A DNA stretch of 19,846 bases from JBJHBY01 sp050485745. GTDB lineage: Bacteria > Pseudomonadota > Gammaproteobacteria > Pseudomonadales > CAMLJR01. Position 1 is the first letter of the stretch. Each line of letters begins with the position of its first letter. Shown here piece after piece: positions 1 to 6,488 of the stretch. Below the pieces are notes generated by a model that searched no databases, had not been told where the DNA came from, and worked only from the letters and a program-made list of their open reading frames with translations. The stretch is from the NCBI GenBank assembly GCA_050485745.1, contig JBJHBY010000033.1, positions 1-19,846 of the forward strand, in the 5' to 3' direction. Made by a program: the position numbers and the translations under genes.

Positions 1-97
1 ACCCAGCGTCACCACCCAGGGCAGACGTTTCCCGGGAGTTTTCCCCGAAGCTCCCCTGGATCGATCCAGAACCCACATCGGTGCATGATTTGATGAA
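1..97. other. Left edge, no assignable gene
   Basis: I see no supportable gene here. A plus-strand reading frame open from the window edge ends with TGA at 86–88 and could be the last ~28 codons of a truncated gene, but nothing in it is recognisable. A modest stem-loop pairs 34–41 with 48–55 (GGGAG core, 6-nt loop) without a following T-run, so it is not a convincing intrinsic terminator. Confidence 0.3.
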
Positions 98-142
98 GGT
101 GAGAACGCTGGGTTACGCGGCTTTGCCGCTAACCCAGCCTAC
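98..142 (-). repeat. REP-like palindrome, copy 1
   Basis: Read on the minus strand this 45-nt element begins GTAGGCTGGGTTAGCGGC, has a 3-nt loop AAA, returns with GCCGCGTAACCCAGC (one bulged base) and ends with a CG-YTCTCACC tail. It matches the copy at 15363–15407 base for base except in the loop and two single positions. The GTAG tetranucleotide just 5' of the hairpin is the signature of REP elements mobilised by REP-associated tyrosine transposases. It lies 28 bp past the stop codon of the SDR gene, in the same direction. Confidence 0.8.
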
Positions 143-170
143 GGCACACCCGCTATCGGTGGGGGAGTGT

Positions 171-953
171 TTACAGCCGCAGCTTGAGCATATCAATGCC
201 TGCCCCGCCGTCCACAGCGAAAACCTGCCCGGTAATATAGCGCGCCGCGTCGCTGACCAGAAACAGCACGGCATTGGCGATATCGCGCTTCTCACCCATG
301 AAGCCCAGCGGGCAGAGCATGTGATCGGAGCCGGGTACGGCCTCGCCGAAGCGCGCCATGCCCTCGGTCTCCGCGGTGCTGCCGGGAGCCACTGCATTGA
401 CGCGAATGCCGTGGCGACCAAATTCGACCGCACAGCTGCGCGTCAGTGAGTCCACTCCGGCCTTGGCGGCGGCGACGTGTGATTGCATGGCCACGCCCTG
501 GTTCTGGAATGGGGCAGAGATGTTGACGATGGCCCCGCCATGGTCTTTTTGCCAGGCCTCGAACACGATCTTGGTTGCGTTGTAGCTGCCCAGAAGATCG
601 ATATCCACCACTGCCTTGAAGCCATTGCAGGAAATGCCGCTGACTGGCGCGGGGAAGTTTCCCGCCGCATTGTTGATCAGGATATCGATGCGGCCATGTT
701 GCTGCAGTATCTGCTCGACCACGGCCTGTACCTGCTCCGGCTGGCGCACGTCGCACTGTCCCCACATCGCGTCGATCCCCTCGGCGGTGAGCTCGGCGCA
801 TGTGGCTTCCAGTTTGTCGCGCTTGCGGCTGGCGATGGCGACCGCGGCACCGTGCTCGCCGAGTACACGGGCGATTTCCCGGCCGATGCCCGTGGCACCG
901 CCAGTGATCAGGGCCACACGCCCCTCGAGCAGGTTTTCGCGAAAGACGGACAT
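171..953 (-). CDS. SDR oxidoreductase, 2,4-dienoyl-CoA reductase-like
   Basis: A 260-residue short-chain dehydrogenase, probably reducing an unsaturated fatty acyl-CoA with NADPH in beta-oxidation of unsaturated chains. Visible: nucleotide-binding TGGATGIG (17–24), the basic pair R43-K44 after strand 2 (typical of NADP preference), NNAAGNF (94–100), S146 and K164. The usual catalytic Tyr four residues before the Lys is Val160, preceded by His159. Peroxisomal-type dienoyl-CoA reductases show the same arrangement (H-A-x-x-A-K), and they also share NNAAGNF and an APG…TEG stretch (189–198). I chose ATG at 953 over an upstream in-frame start at 992 because GGGGAGG lies 7 nt before it. The gene is divergent from the next SDR. 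Family certain; substrate inferred. Confidence 0.85.
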   Translation of the reverse strand: MSVFRENLLEGRVALITGGATGIGREIARVLGEHGAAVAIASRKRDKLEATCAELTAEGIDAMWGQCDVRQPEQVQAVVEQILQQHGRIDILINNAAGNFPAPVSGISCNGFKAVVDIDLLGSYNATKIVFEAWQKDHGGAIVNISAPFQNQGVAMQSHVAAAKAGVDSLTRSCAVEFGRHGIRVNAVAPGSTAETEGMARFGEAVPGSDHMLCPLGFMGEKRDIANAVLFLVSDAARYITGQVFAVDGGAGIDMLKLRL

Positions 954-1121
954 GGGCTTGCCTCCCCGACATGACTGCCGGAAGTGTTGCACAGCCGTTT
1001 CAATGTCGCCATTGGCGAGCGTGTTGCCAACTTCCCGGATTCACATCAAAGGTACTGGTTTTGTCGGTTGCGGACCGTTAAAGTCCTTGATTTCGACGGG
1101 GCTGACGCGGAGATAACAACA
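954..1121. promoter_or_regulatory. Divergent spacer between two SDR genes
   Basis: This 168-bp spacer must hold the start signals of both flanking SDR genes. Shine–Dalgarno sequences are clear on both sides (GGGGAGG for the minus gene; GGAG about 9 nt before ATG 1122 for the plus gene). I found no convincing -35/-10 pair on either strand, so promoter positions are not assigned. Confidence 0.4.
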
Positions 1122-1910
1122 ATGGCGGATCTTCAGGGGCGTGTTGCAGTTGTGACGGGGGCCGGGCAGGGTGTGGGCGAGGGCATTGCCCGCTGCCTGG
1201 CCCGCGCCGGAGCACTGGTGGTCGTGGCGGAGATCAATGAGGAGAACGGCCGTCGTGTGGCGCAGGAGCTGGGTGGCATCGGCGGCAGTGGATATTTCAT
1301 CCATACCGACATCGGCAGCCAGACATCGGTCACGGGCATGGTGCGCGAAACCATCGAGCGCTTTGGTCGCCTCGATATCCTGGTCAACAACGCCTACCCG
1401 ACGGGTTCCGGTCCGGTGCGTCTTGAGCAGCGGCCCCTGGACGGTTTCGGCAAAGCCCTGAGCGCGGGATTCGAATCGGTCTGGTGGTCGATGAAAGCAG
1501 CCTTCGACACCATGCAGGCGCAACAGTACGGGCGCATCATCAACATCTGCTCTCTCAACGGTGTCAATGCACACCCCTTTACCGCGGACTACAACGCCGC
1601 GAAGGAAGCGGTGCGAGCCCTGTCGCGCACGGCGGCGCGGGAATGGGCGCGCCACGGCATCTGCGTCAACATCATCTGCCCCGCGGCGGTGACACCGGCG
1701 TATCGCTACTTCGAGAAGCTGGACCCGGAAAACTGCGCGCTGATGCTGAAGCAGAATCCGATGGGTCGCATGGGTGACCCGGAAGAAGATATCGGCCCGG
1801 TGGCGCTGTTCCTGGCCAGCGAGGGGGCACGCTATTTCACCGGCAATACCCTGTTTGCCGACGGTGGCGGGCATATCAATGGGGTGAGTTGGGAACCCCA
1901 GCTGCCGTAG
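1122..1910 (+). CDS. SDR family oxidoreductase (classical)
   Basis: A 262-residue classical short-chain dehydrogenase/reductase, likely NAD(H)-dependent and acting on an alcohol/ketone pair. Motifs in order: TGAGQGVGEG (12–21), acidic E37 at the end of strand 2 (favours NAD over NADP), NNA (89–91), S144, and the catalytic YNAAK (Y157, K161). It ends in a typical FxDGGG region (245–250). ATG 1122 is preceded by GGAG; the frame is open further upstream to 984, but those codons show no family similarity. Its TAG stop (1908–1910) lies inside a REP-like palindrome. It converges on the AtuA-family gene. The exact substrate cannot be read from the sequence; a role in the adjacent catabolic cluster is inference. 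Confidence 0.85.
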   Translation: MADLQGRVAVVTGAGQGVGEGIARCLARAGALVVVAEINEENGRRVAQELGGIGGSGYFIHTDIGSQTSVTGMVRETIERFGRLDILVNNAYPTGSGPVRLEQRPLDGFGKALSAGFESVWWSMKAAFDTMQAQQYGRIINICSLNGVNAHPFTADYNAAKEAVRALSRTAAREWARHGICVNIICPAAVTPAYRYFEKLDPENCALMLKQNPMGRMGDPEEDIGPVALFLASEGARYFTGNTLFADGGGHINGVSWEPQLP

Positions 1911-1944
1911 GCCGGGTTAGCGCGAAGCGCGTAACCCTGCCTAC
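1907..1944 (+). repeat. REP-like palindrome, copy 2
   Basis: A 38-nt hairpin: GTAGG at 1907–1911 pairs with CCTAC at 1940–1944, and GGGTTAGCGC pairs with GCGCGTAACCC (one bulged G) around loop GAA. The element shares the GTAGG…GGGTTAGCG…CGCGTAACCC core with the copies at 98–142 and 15363–15407, but closes with its own CCTAC instead of the CTCACC tail. It fills the gap between two convergent genes and includes the SDR stop codon, so it may act as a bidirectional transcript end. Confidence 0.8.
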
Positions 1945-1948
1945 GTGT

Positions 1949-3757
1949 TTAACCCCGACCGGAGCCTTCCATCCCGGCCGCCATTGCCGCGGGTATCGGA
2001 ATCGGAAAGGTCAACAGCTGTTGTGCCATGCTCTTGGCGACAGGGTCCAGCCGCGGTGAACTGGTGATACCGCCACCCAGGGCATTGCGCACCACCAGAT
2101 TGATGGCATTCAGCCCGGGCAGGTGGAAGCGCTCCACGCCGGGGGGCTTTTCTCCGTTGCCGGTATGGACGTACCAGGCACTGACCGCCTCCGCGGTCAG
2201 TGCGGCGTTGATCCAGGGCAGGTACGAGGGATCACGGGCGATGACGCCGACATTGAACTGGTCGCCCTTGTCGCCGCTGCGAGCCCAGGCCAGGGCAACC
2301 AGGGGCACGGTGACCGTCTCTGTGTCCATAACGGCCTGCGCAGGCGGCGCGGCGCGGGTGATCATCGCCGCTTCAAACCCGCCTCCCGTGGCAGTGGCCA
2401 CAGGCCATGTCCGACCATCGATGGTCACCGAAGCCGTGACCTCGCGCTTGTCCAGCAGGAATGAATAGAGTCGCTGGATGGGCATCACCGGCGTACTGAT
2501 ACCGATGGTGGTGCCCACCGACATGCCCATGATGGCCATCAGTTGCTCGCGGGCAAAGATCTCCACAGCGGCGCGCTCGGGGTGCTCCACCACCATGCGG
2601 CACACCACTTCCCGGCTGTCCCTCTGGCGGCTCCGGGCGCCGAAGCATCCCTCGGTTCCCAGCAGTTCGACGTGCGTGCTGCGCCAGTCACCCAGCCCCT
2701 GTTTGCGCAGCAGTATCTGACTGCGCTCGAACAGGGCCGTCGCCTGGCGTTCGGCCTTGGCCGCGGCATCCAGGCCAAGAATCGGCTGCAGCACCGCCAC
2801 CCGCCAGCCATCGCGATGAATGGTGCAGACCTTGTAGCTATCCGTGGGTGGCAAGCCACATGCGCCACTCACGTGGACCCGGTCCCGTGCTTCCTGTATC
2901 AGCCGCACCGCGCTGAAGTCACAGCTGACATCGGGCACGATATAGCACTGCGGGTCACCGATTTCATAGAGCAGTTGCTCGCTGACGGTCCCGACCGTCA
3001 CCAGGCCACCCGATCCCTCCGGCTTGGTGATGATGAAGGTGCCATCGGCCTGGCATTCGGCGATGGGATAGCCGATGTTCGCCCAGTCGGGTACCTCGCT
3101 CCAGTCGGTAAAGGTACCGCCGGTCACCTGGGCACCGCACTCCAGCAGGTGGCCGGCCAGTGTGCCCGCGGCGAGTCGCTGGTAGTCGTCATTTGACCAG
3201 CCAAATTCGTGAATCAACGCACCCAGGGTGGTGGCACTGTCCACCACGCGACCGGTGACGACGATATCGGCGCCGGCGGCCAGGGCCTCGGCGATGGGGA
3301 AGGCGCCGAGGTAGGCGTTCATGCTGTCGATGTGTTCGGGCAACGGCGCACCCGTATCAATTTCCCGCACACCGGCCTGGCGCAGTTCCCCGGCACGCTC
3401 GCGGAGATCGTCCCCGTCGACCACCGCGATGCGTGGTTGCAGGCCCTGCGATGCCGCCAGCGCGGCGATGGCCGCGGCGCAGCCATGGGGATTCACCCCG
3501 CCGGCATTGGCAATCAGCCTGACGCCGCGGGCCAGCGCCTCGCCCAGGTGGGGCCGCAAATGGACGTCGAGAAAATCCGGGGCAAACCCGGCTTTCGGGT
3601 CCACCGCCGCGAACAGGGCCAGCATCCCCATCGAGCCTTCGGCGAGGAAGTCGAAGACCAGATAGTCGACGCCGGCCTGCAGCAGTCCGGGCATCGCCAG
3701 CGCACTGTCACGCAGTGAGCCGGACGCCCCGCCGATACGGATCGTGCGTTGCGTCAT
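1949..3757 (-). CDS. AtuA family (DUF1446) protein, two-domain form
   Basis: A 602-residue protein of the AtuA family, named after a gene in acyclic terpene (citronellol/geraniol) catabolism of Pseudomonas, where its biochemical role is poorly defined. The N-terminal DUF1446 domain runs from about residue 5 (RIGGASG at 7–13) to ~450. A C-terminal ferredoxin-fold-like domain starts near 479 and carries ARSGDKGDQFNVGV (about 491–505). Length agrees with full-length AtuA (~590). ATG at 3757 has GCGGGA upstream; an in-frame TTG at 3775, overlapping the dioxygenase stop, is a less likely start. It is the last gene of the four-gene minus operon, 14 bp after the dioxygenase. Family confident; substrate unknown. 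Confidence 0.85.
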   Translation of the reverse strand: MTQRTIRIGGASGSLRDSALAMPGLLQAGVDYLVFDFLAEGSMGMLALFAAVDPKAGFAPDFLDVHLRPHLGEALARGVRLIANAGGVNPHGCAAAIAALAASQGLQPRIAVVDGDDLRERAGELRQAGVREIDTGAPLPEHIDSMNAYLGAFPIAEALAAGADIVVTGRVVDSATTLGALIHEFGWSNDDYQRLAAGTLAGHLLECGAQVTGGTFTDWSEVPDWANIGYPIAECQADGTFIITKPEGSGGLVTVGTVSEQLLYEIGDPQCYIVPDVSCDFSAVRLIQEARDRVHVSGACGLPPTDSYKVCTIHRDGWRVAVLQPILGLDAAAKAERQATALFERSQILLRKQGLGDWRSTHVELLGTEGCFGARSRQRDSREVVCRMVVEHPERAAVEIFAREQLMAIMGMSVGTTIGISTPVMPIQRLYSFLLDKREVTASVTIDGRTWPVATATGGGFEAAMITRAAPPAQAVMDTETVTVPLVALAWARSGDKGDQFNVGVIARDPSYLPWINAALTAEAVSAWYVHTGNGEKPPGVERFHLPGLNAINLVVRNALGGGITSSPRLDPVAKSMAQQLLTFPIPIPAAMAAGMEGSGRG

Positions 3758-3771
3758 GGCCGTATTCCCGC

Positions 3772-4680
3772 TCAAGCCGCCATCGGCTTGCCCAGCACCG
3801 CATCACCCTTGATGGTAGTGCGGTGGATCTTGCGGTGCATGCCGGGGTTGGTGCCCATCGCGCAGTGCATGCAGCGCCAGTTGTCCCACATGATCAGGTC
3901 GCCTTCGGTCCACTTGTGCAGATAGGTGAACTCGTCGCGCACGACGTGGGCCACCAGTTCGTGCAGCAGTGCATCGCCTTCGTCCTGCGGCATATTGTGG
4001 ATGCCGTGCAGGAACATCGGGCAGACGTTGAGAATCTTGCGGCCGTCCACCGGGTGGCGCAGCACCAGCGGGTAGAGTGAGTCCGGAAAATCCGGGAAGC
4101 CCACATCCGCCGGTTTGCGCGGTGCGTTCGGGCCCGGGTCGAAGTTGCTGGTATCGAGAAACTTCATGTCCGGCAGATAGACGTCGAAGCGATAGATCAC
4201 CTCGAGCTTGTCGATGCGCTTCTTCATGCTCTCGGACAGTGCGTCATAGGCCAGGGCCTGATCGCCGAAGCCGGTCTGGCCGTGACGCTCGGGCAGCACC
4301 ACGGCCTGCAGCAGGGCGCCGCGGTTGGGTTTGGCGCTGTAGATCAGATCCTTGTGCCAACCCAGGCGTCCGACGAAGGCTTCCCCGTCATAGTGTGCAA
4401 CGGGATTGCGCAACTCGTCCTGGGTGTTGAGTTCGATCAGTTCCGGATAGGTCTTTGAACGGATTTCCTTGAGCGGGTGCAGCTCCAGCTCGCCGAAGGC
4501 TCGGCTGAATTCGATCTGCTGGTTCGGGTCGACTTCCTGTTCGCGGAACAGCAGCACACCCTTGTCCAGCCATAGCTGGTTGAGTTCATCCCGTTGCGCG
4601 TCCGTAAGGGGTTTGGAAAGGTCGAGGCCAACGACTTCGGCGCCGACGTTGCCTTTGAGGGGGCGGATTTCCAGGGTCAT
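3772..4680 (-). CDS. TauD/TfdA family Fe(II)/2-oxoglutarate dioxygenase
   Basis: A 302-residue non-haem iron dioxygenase. The family uses 2-oxoglutarate and O2 to hydroxylate substrates such as taurine, 2,4-D, alkyl sulfates or carnitine precursors, often cleaving a C–S or C–O bond. The facial triad is visible: H109-x-D111 in GWHKD and the distal H272 in WRCMHCAMG; R287 in HRTT fits the 2-oxoglutarate carboxylate contact. ATG 4680 is preceded by AGGTGA at good spacing. Upstream is the class II aldolase gene (69-bp gap with a perfect hairpin); downstream is the AtuA-family gene. The substrate cannot be inferred: the proteins that fix specificity in known family members are not next door. Confidence 0.87.
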   Translation of the reverse strand: MTLEIRPLKGNVGAEVVGLDLSKPLTDAQRDELNQLWLDKGVLLFREQEVDPNQQIEFSRAFGELELHPLKEIRSKTYPELIELNTQDELRNPVAHYDGEAFVGRLGWHKDLIYSAKPNRGALLQAVVLPERHGQTGFGDQALAYDALSESMKKRIDKLEVIYRFDVYLPDMKFLDTSNFDPGPNAPRKPADVGFPDFPDSLYPLVLRHPVDGRKILNVCPMFLHGIHNMPQDEGDALLHELVAHVVRDEFTYLHKWTEGDLIMWDNWRCMHCAMGTNPGMHRKIHRTTIKGDAVLGKPMAA

Positions 4681-4704
4681 GGTGTCACCTCATGTAATGA
4701 ACGT

Positions 4705-4721
4705 GGGTGCCTGTGGCACCC
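4705..4721 (-). promoter_or_regulatory. Perfect intra-operonic hairpin
   Basis: GGGTGCC-TGT-GGCACCC is a perfect 7-bp stem with a 3-nt loop, located in the gap between the class II aldolase and dioxygenase genes and 24 nt upstream of the dioxygenase ATG. No T-run follows on the minus strand, so it is not a standard terminator. It could be an mRNA-processing or stabilising element that sets the relative expression of the two genes. The function is inference. Confidence 0.45.
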
Positions 4722-4749
4722 GTGAAGTGGATGGTTCTGCCTTGCTGGC

Positions 4750-5532
4750 CTATTCCAGTACCCGCGGATCGGCGCGCAGTTCGCGCCGTGCCATGGCCTC
4801 CCACAGAAACGGGAAGCCGTTGCCGTCGGTCATCTGGCCCATGCCCGCGGCCATCTTCGGGTCCAGCGGGCTGCCGCCGCCGAGTTGCTCCACGCGCCAG
4901 GCCAGGCGGCAGCGCCATTCCAGGGTGATGGCGCGCAGGTGCGCCTGGCGAATGTCCTTCGCCACCAGGAACACGCCGTGGTTGGCCAGCAGTGCCCACT
5001 TGTGCTCGCCCAGGGCCTCTACCGCCTCGCGGCCGGCGGCGTCGTCGTTGACTGTGCCGCGATACTCGTCGTAAATCGCCGGATCGGTGTCGACCAGCGC
5101 GGAGGTCTGGTCGTAGATCGGTGGAACGCGCTTGCACGCGGCCCAGACCGAGCCCCATTCGGGGTGGTTGTGGATCACCACGCGCACATCGTGCCGCAGG
5201 TTGTGCATGTCCCGGTGCACGTTGATTGCGGGCGTGACATTCCATTTGCCCTCGAGGATCTTGCCGTCGGCATCGATGGTCAGAATGTCCGAGGCGCAGA
5301 CTTCGTCCCAGGCCAGCTCCCAGGGGTTCACCAGCATGCTGCCGTCATCCATGCGGTAGGTGATGTGGCCGGCGATATGGTCGTTGTAGCCTTCCTTGAT
5401 CAGCACGCGGCAGAGCAGGGCGAGTTCCTGTTTCGGCGTCAGTGCTTGCAGAATCGGGTAGCGGCCCGGGTTGGGCACCAGGGGGGCGAGCTTTTCCCAG
5501 TTCAGGGTGGGGTCGTTGGGGTTGGCGGACAT
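4750..5532 (-). CDS. Class II aldolase/adducin family protein
   Basis: A 260-residue protein with the class II aldolase/adducin fold. The family comprises zinc-dependent aldolases, epimerases and decarboxylases acting on hydroxylated carbonyl compounds. Zinc-ligand candidates are H121 and H123 (VIHNHPEW) and H185 (ANHGVF), matching the HxH…H pattern; an acidic E72 lies in the NPWE stretch. Length is at the upper end for the family (fuculose aldolase is ~215), owing to an N-terminal ~30-residue and a C-terminal ~40-residue extension. ATG 5532 is fixed by a strong GAGGAGG Shine–Dalgarno. It is the second gene of the minus operon, 33 bp after the TetR gene. The reaction catalysed cannot be stated. 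Confidence 0.83.
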   Translation of the reverse strand: MSANPNDPTLNWEKLAPLVPNPGRYPILQALTPKQELALLCRVLIKEGYNDHIAGHITYRMDDGSMLVNPWELAWDEVCASDILTIDADGKILEGKWNVTPAINVHRDMHNLRHDVRVVIHNHPEWGSVWAACKRVPPIYDQTSALVDTDPAIYDEYRGTVNDDAAGREAVEALGEHKWALLANHGVFLVAKDIRQAHLRAITLEWRCRLAWRVEQLGGGSPLDPKMAAGMGQMTDGNGFPFLWEAMARRELRADPRVLE

Positions 5533-5565
5533 GGTCTTTCCTCCTCGTGGGATGCGGGCTGGTCG

Positions 5566-6294
5566 TTATGTGTTGATCCGGCAATGTTGATCGCCGGGTG
5601 AATCGTCATTGATGCCCCGGTCCGGATCCGCGTGTTGCCCGGAATCAACCAGGTAGCGCAGCAGCATGCGCAGCAACTCCTGGCGGAAGCCGGGCTCGGA
5701 CAGCCAGGCGGGGTGGTCGTCCACCGCGCGGGCGGTCATATCGATCAGGGTGTTGGCAACCAGGAAAGAGGCGGCTTCGATCGAGGTGACCGCGAGCTTT
5801 TCCCGATGCTCATCCAGCAGTTCCCGCACCCACTCCTCCATCGAGTGGACCTCCACGTAGCGCCGAACGCTGTGGCGCATCAGGCTCTCGAAATCGATGG
5901 CCCGGTGATGACGGCGGTAGATTTCGCCGTGGGCGTCGAGCAGGCGCAGGTGGCGATCACAGGTGATGTCGATCAATTCGCGCAGGGTGTGTTCCAGGGA
6001 GGTTGCGCGCAGGGCGCGCAGGTGCCGCGTCTGCCCTGCGATGCGCTCGGCCTCGTCGGGGGCGTTCTCCAGCAGCACATCCAGCAGTACCGCCTCCTTG
6101 TTGGGGTAATACTGGTAGAACGAGCCGATGGTCACACCCGCTACCTCGGCGATGCGCTTGGTGGTGAGCTGTTCCGCATCGCCCTCGCGCAGGATGCGGC
6201 GGCAGGCCTCCCGGATCGAGGCCACCAGCAGCCGCGAGCGCGCCTGCTGCGGCTGGCGCCGGGTTGCGGTCAGGTTGTTGTCATGATCGGCCAT
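5566..6294 (-). CDS. TetR/AcrR family transcriptional regulator
   Basis: A 242-residue TetR-type repressor. The N-terminal helix-turn-helix spans about residues 44–66 (LTTKRIAEVAGVTIGSFYQY), the classic TetR signature; the rest is an all-helical ligand-binding domain without recognisable specificity. ATG 6294 is preferred; an in-frame GTG at 6315 would add seven residues. It is the first gene of the minus operon, so it probably represses its own transcription together with the aldolase, dioxygenase and AtuA-family genes until a pathway ligand binds. The AT-rich upstream stretch (6352–6394) is the likely operator region. Confidence 0.88.
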   Translation of the reverse strand: MADHDNNLTATRRQPQQARSRLLVASIREACRRILREGDAEQLTTKRIAEVAGVTIGSFYQYYPNKEAVLLDVLLENAPDEAERIAGQTRHLRALRATSLEHTLRELIDITCDRHLRLLDAHGEIYRRHHRAIDFESLMRHSVRRYVEVHSMEEWVRELLDEHREKLAVTSIEAASFLVANTLIDMTARAVDDHPAWLSEPGFRQELLRMLLRYLVDSGQHADPDRGINDDSPGDQHCRINT

Positions 6295-6351
6295 GACCAC
6301 ACCATATTGCGACACGACGCCGCGGGCAACTCGCGTTGGATGTCTTTTGGG

Positions 6352-6394
6352 TGCTATCTAATACTTTGTTATAAAAGGAATTTTTGTGATAACG
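6352..6394 (-). promoter_or_regulatory. AT-rich promoter/operator region upstream of the TetR operon
   Basis: A markedly AT-rich stretch in otherwise GC-rich DNA, 58–100 bp upstream of the TetR start. On the minus strand it contains -10-like hexamers (TATAAC, TATTAG), and GTTAT (6368–6372) and ATAAC (6389–6393) form an inverted repeat separated by 16 bp, as could suit a dimeric repressor. No clean -35/-10 pair with standard spacing was found, so the exact promoter is open. Confidence 0.4.
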
Positions 6395-6444
6395 CGAGTG
6401 TGCTCAGGTTTTGCTGCGCCGTGCTGCTTCCGGGTGGTGGACGC

Positions 6445-6477
6445 AGGGGCGGTAACCGCCCGGCGGCGGGCGCCCCT
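6445..6477. terminator. GC-rich hairpin cluster after the C58 peptidase gene
   Basis: AGGGGCG (6445–6451) pairs with CGCCCCT (6471–6477). Within the same stretch GGGCGG-TAA-CCGCCC (6447–6461) is a tighter hairpin that excludes the first. It lies 12–44 bp past the C58 gene's stop on the minus strand. There is no adjacent U-run, so termination by this structure is only plausible. Confidence 0.35.
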
Positions 6478-6488
6478 GGCAAGCGGTG

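Noticed and set aside
984..1121. Longer N-terminus of the plus-strand SDR from ATG 984
   Set aside because: The extra 46 codons cover the divergent promoter spacer and precede the normal SDR start; the start at 1122 has its own ribosome binding site.
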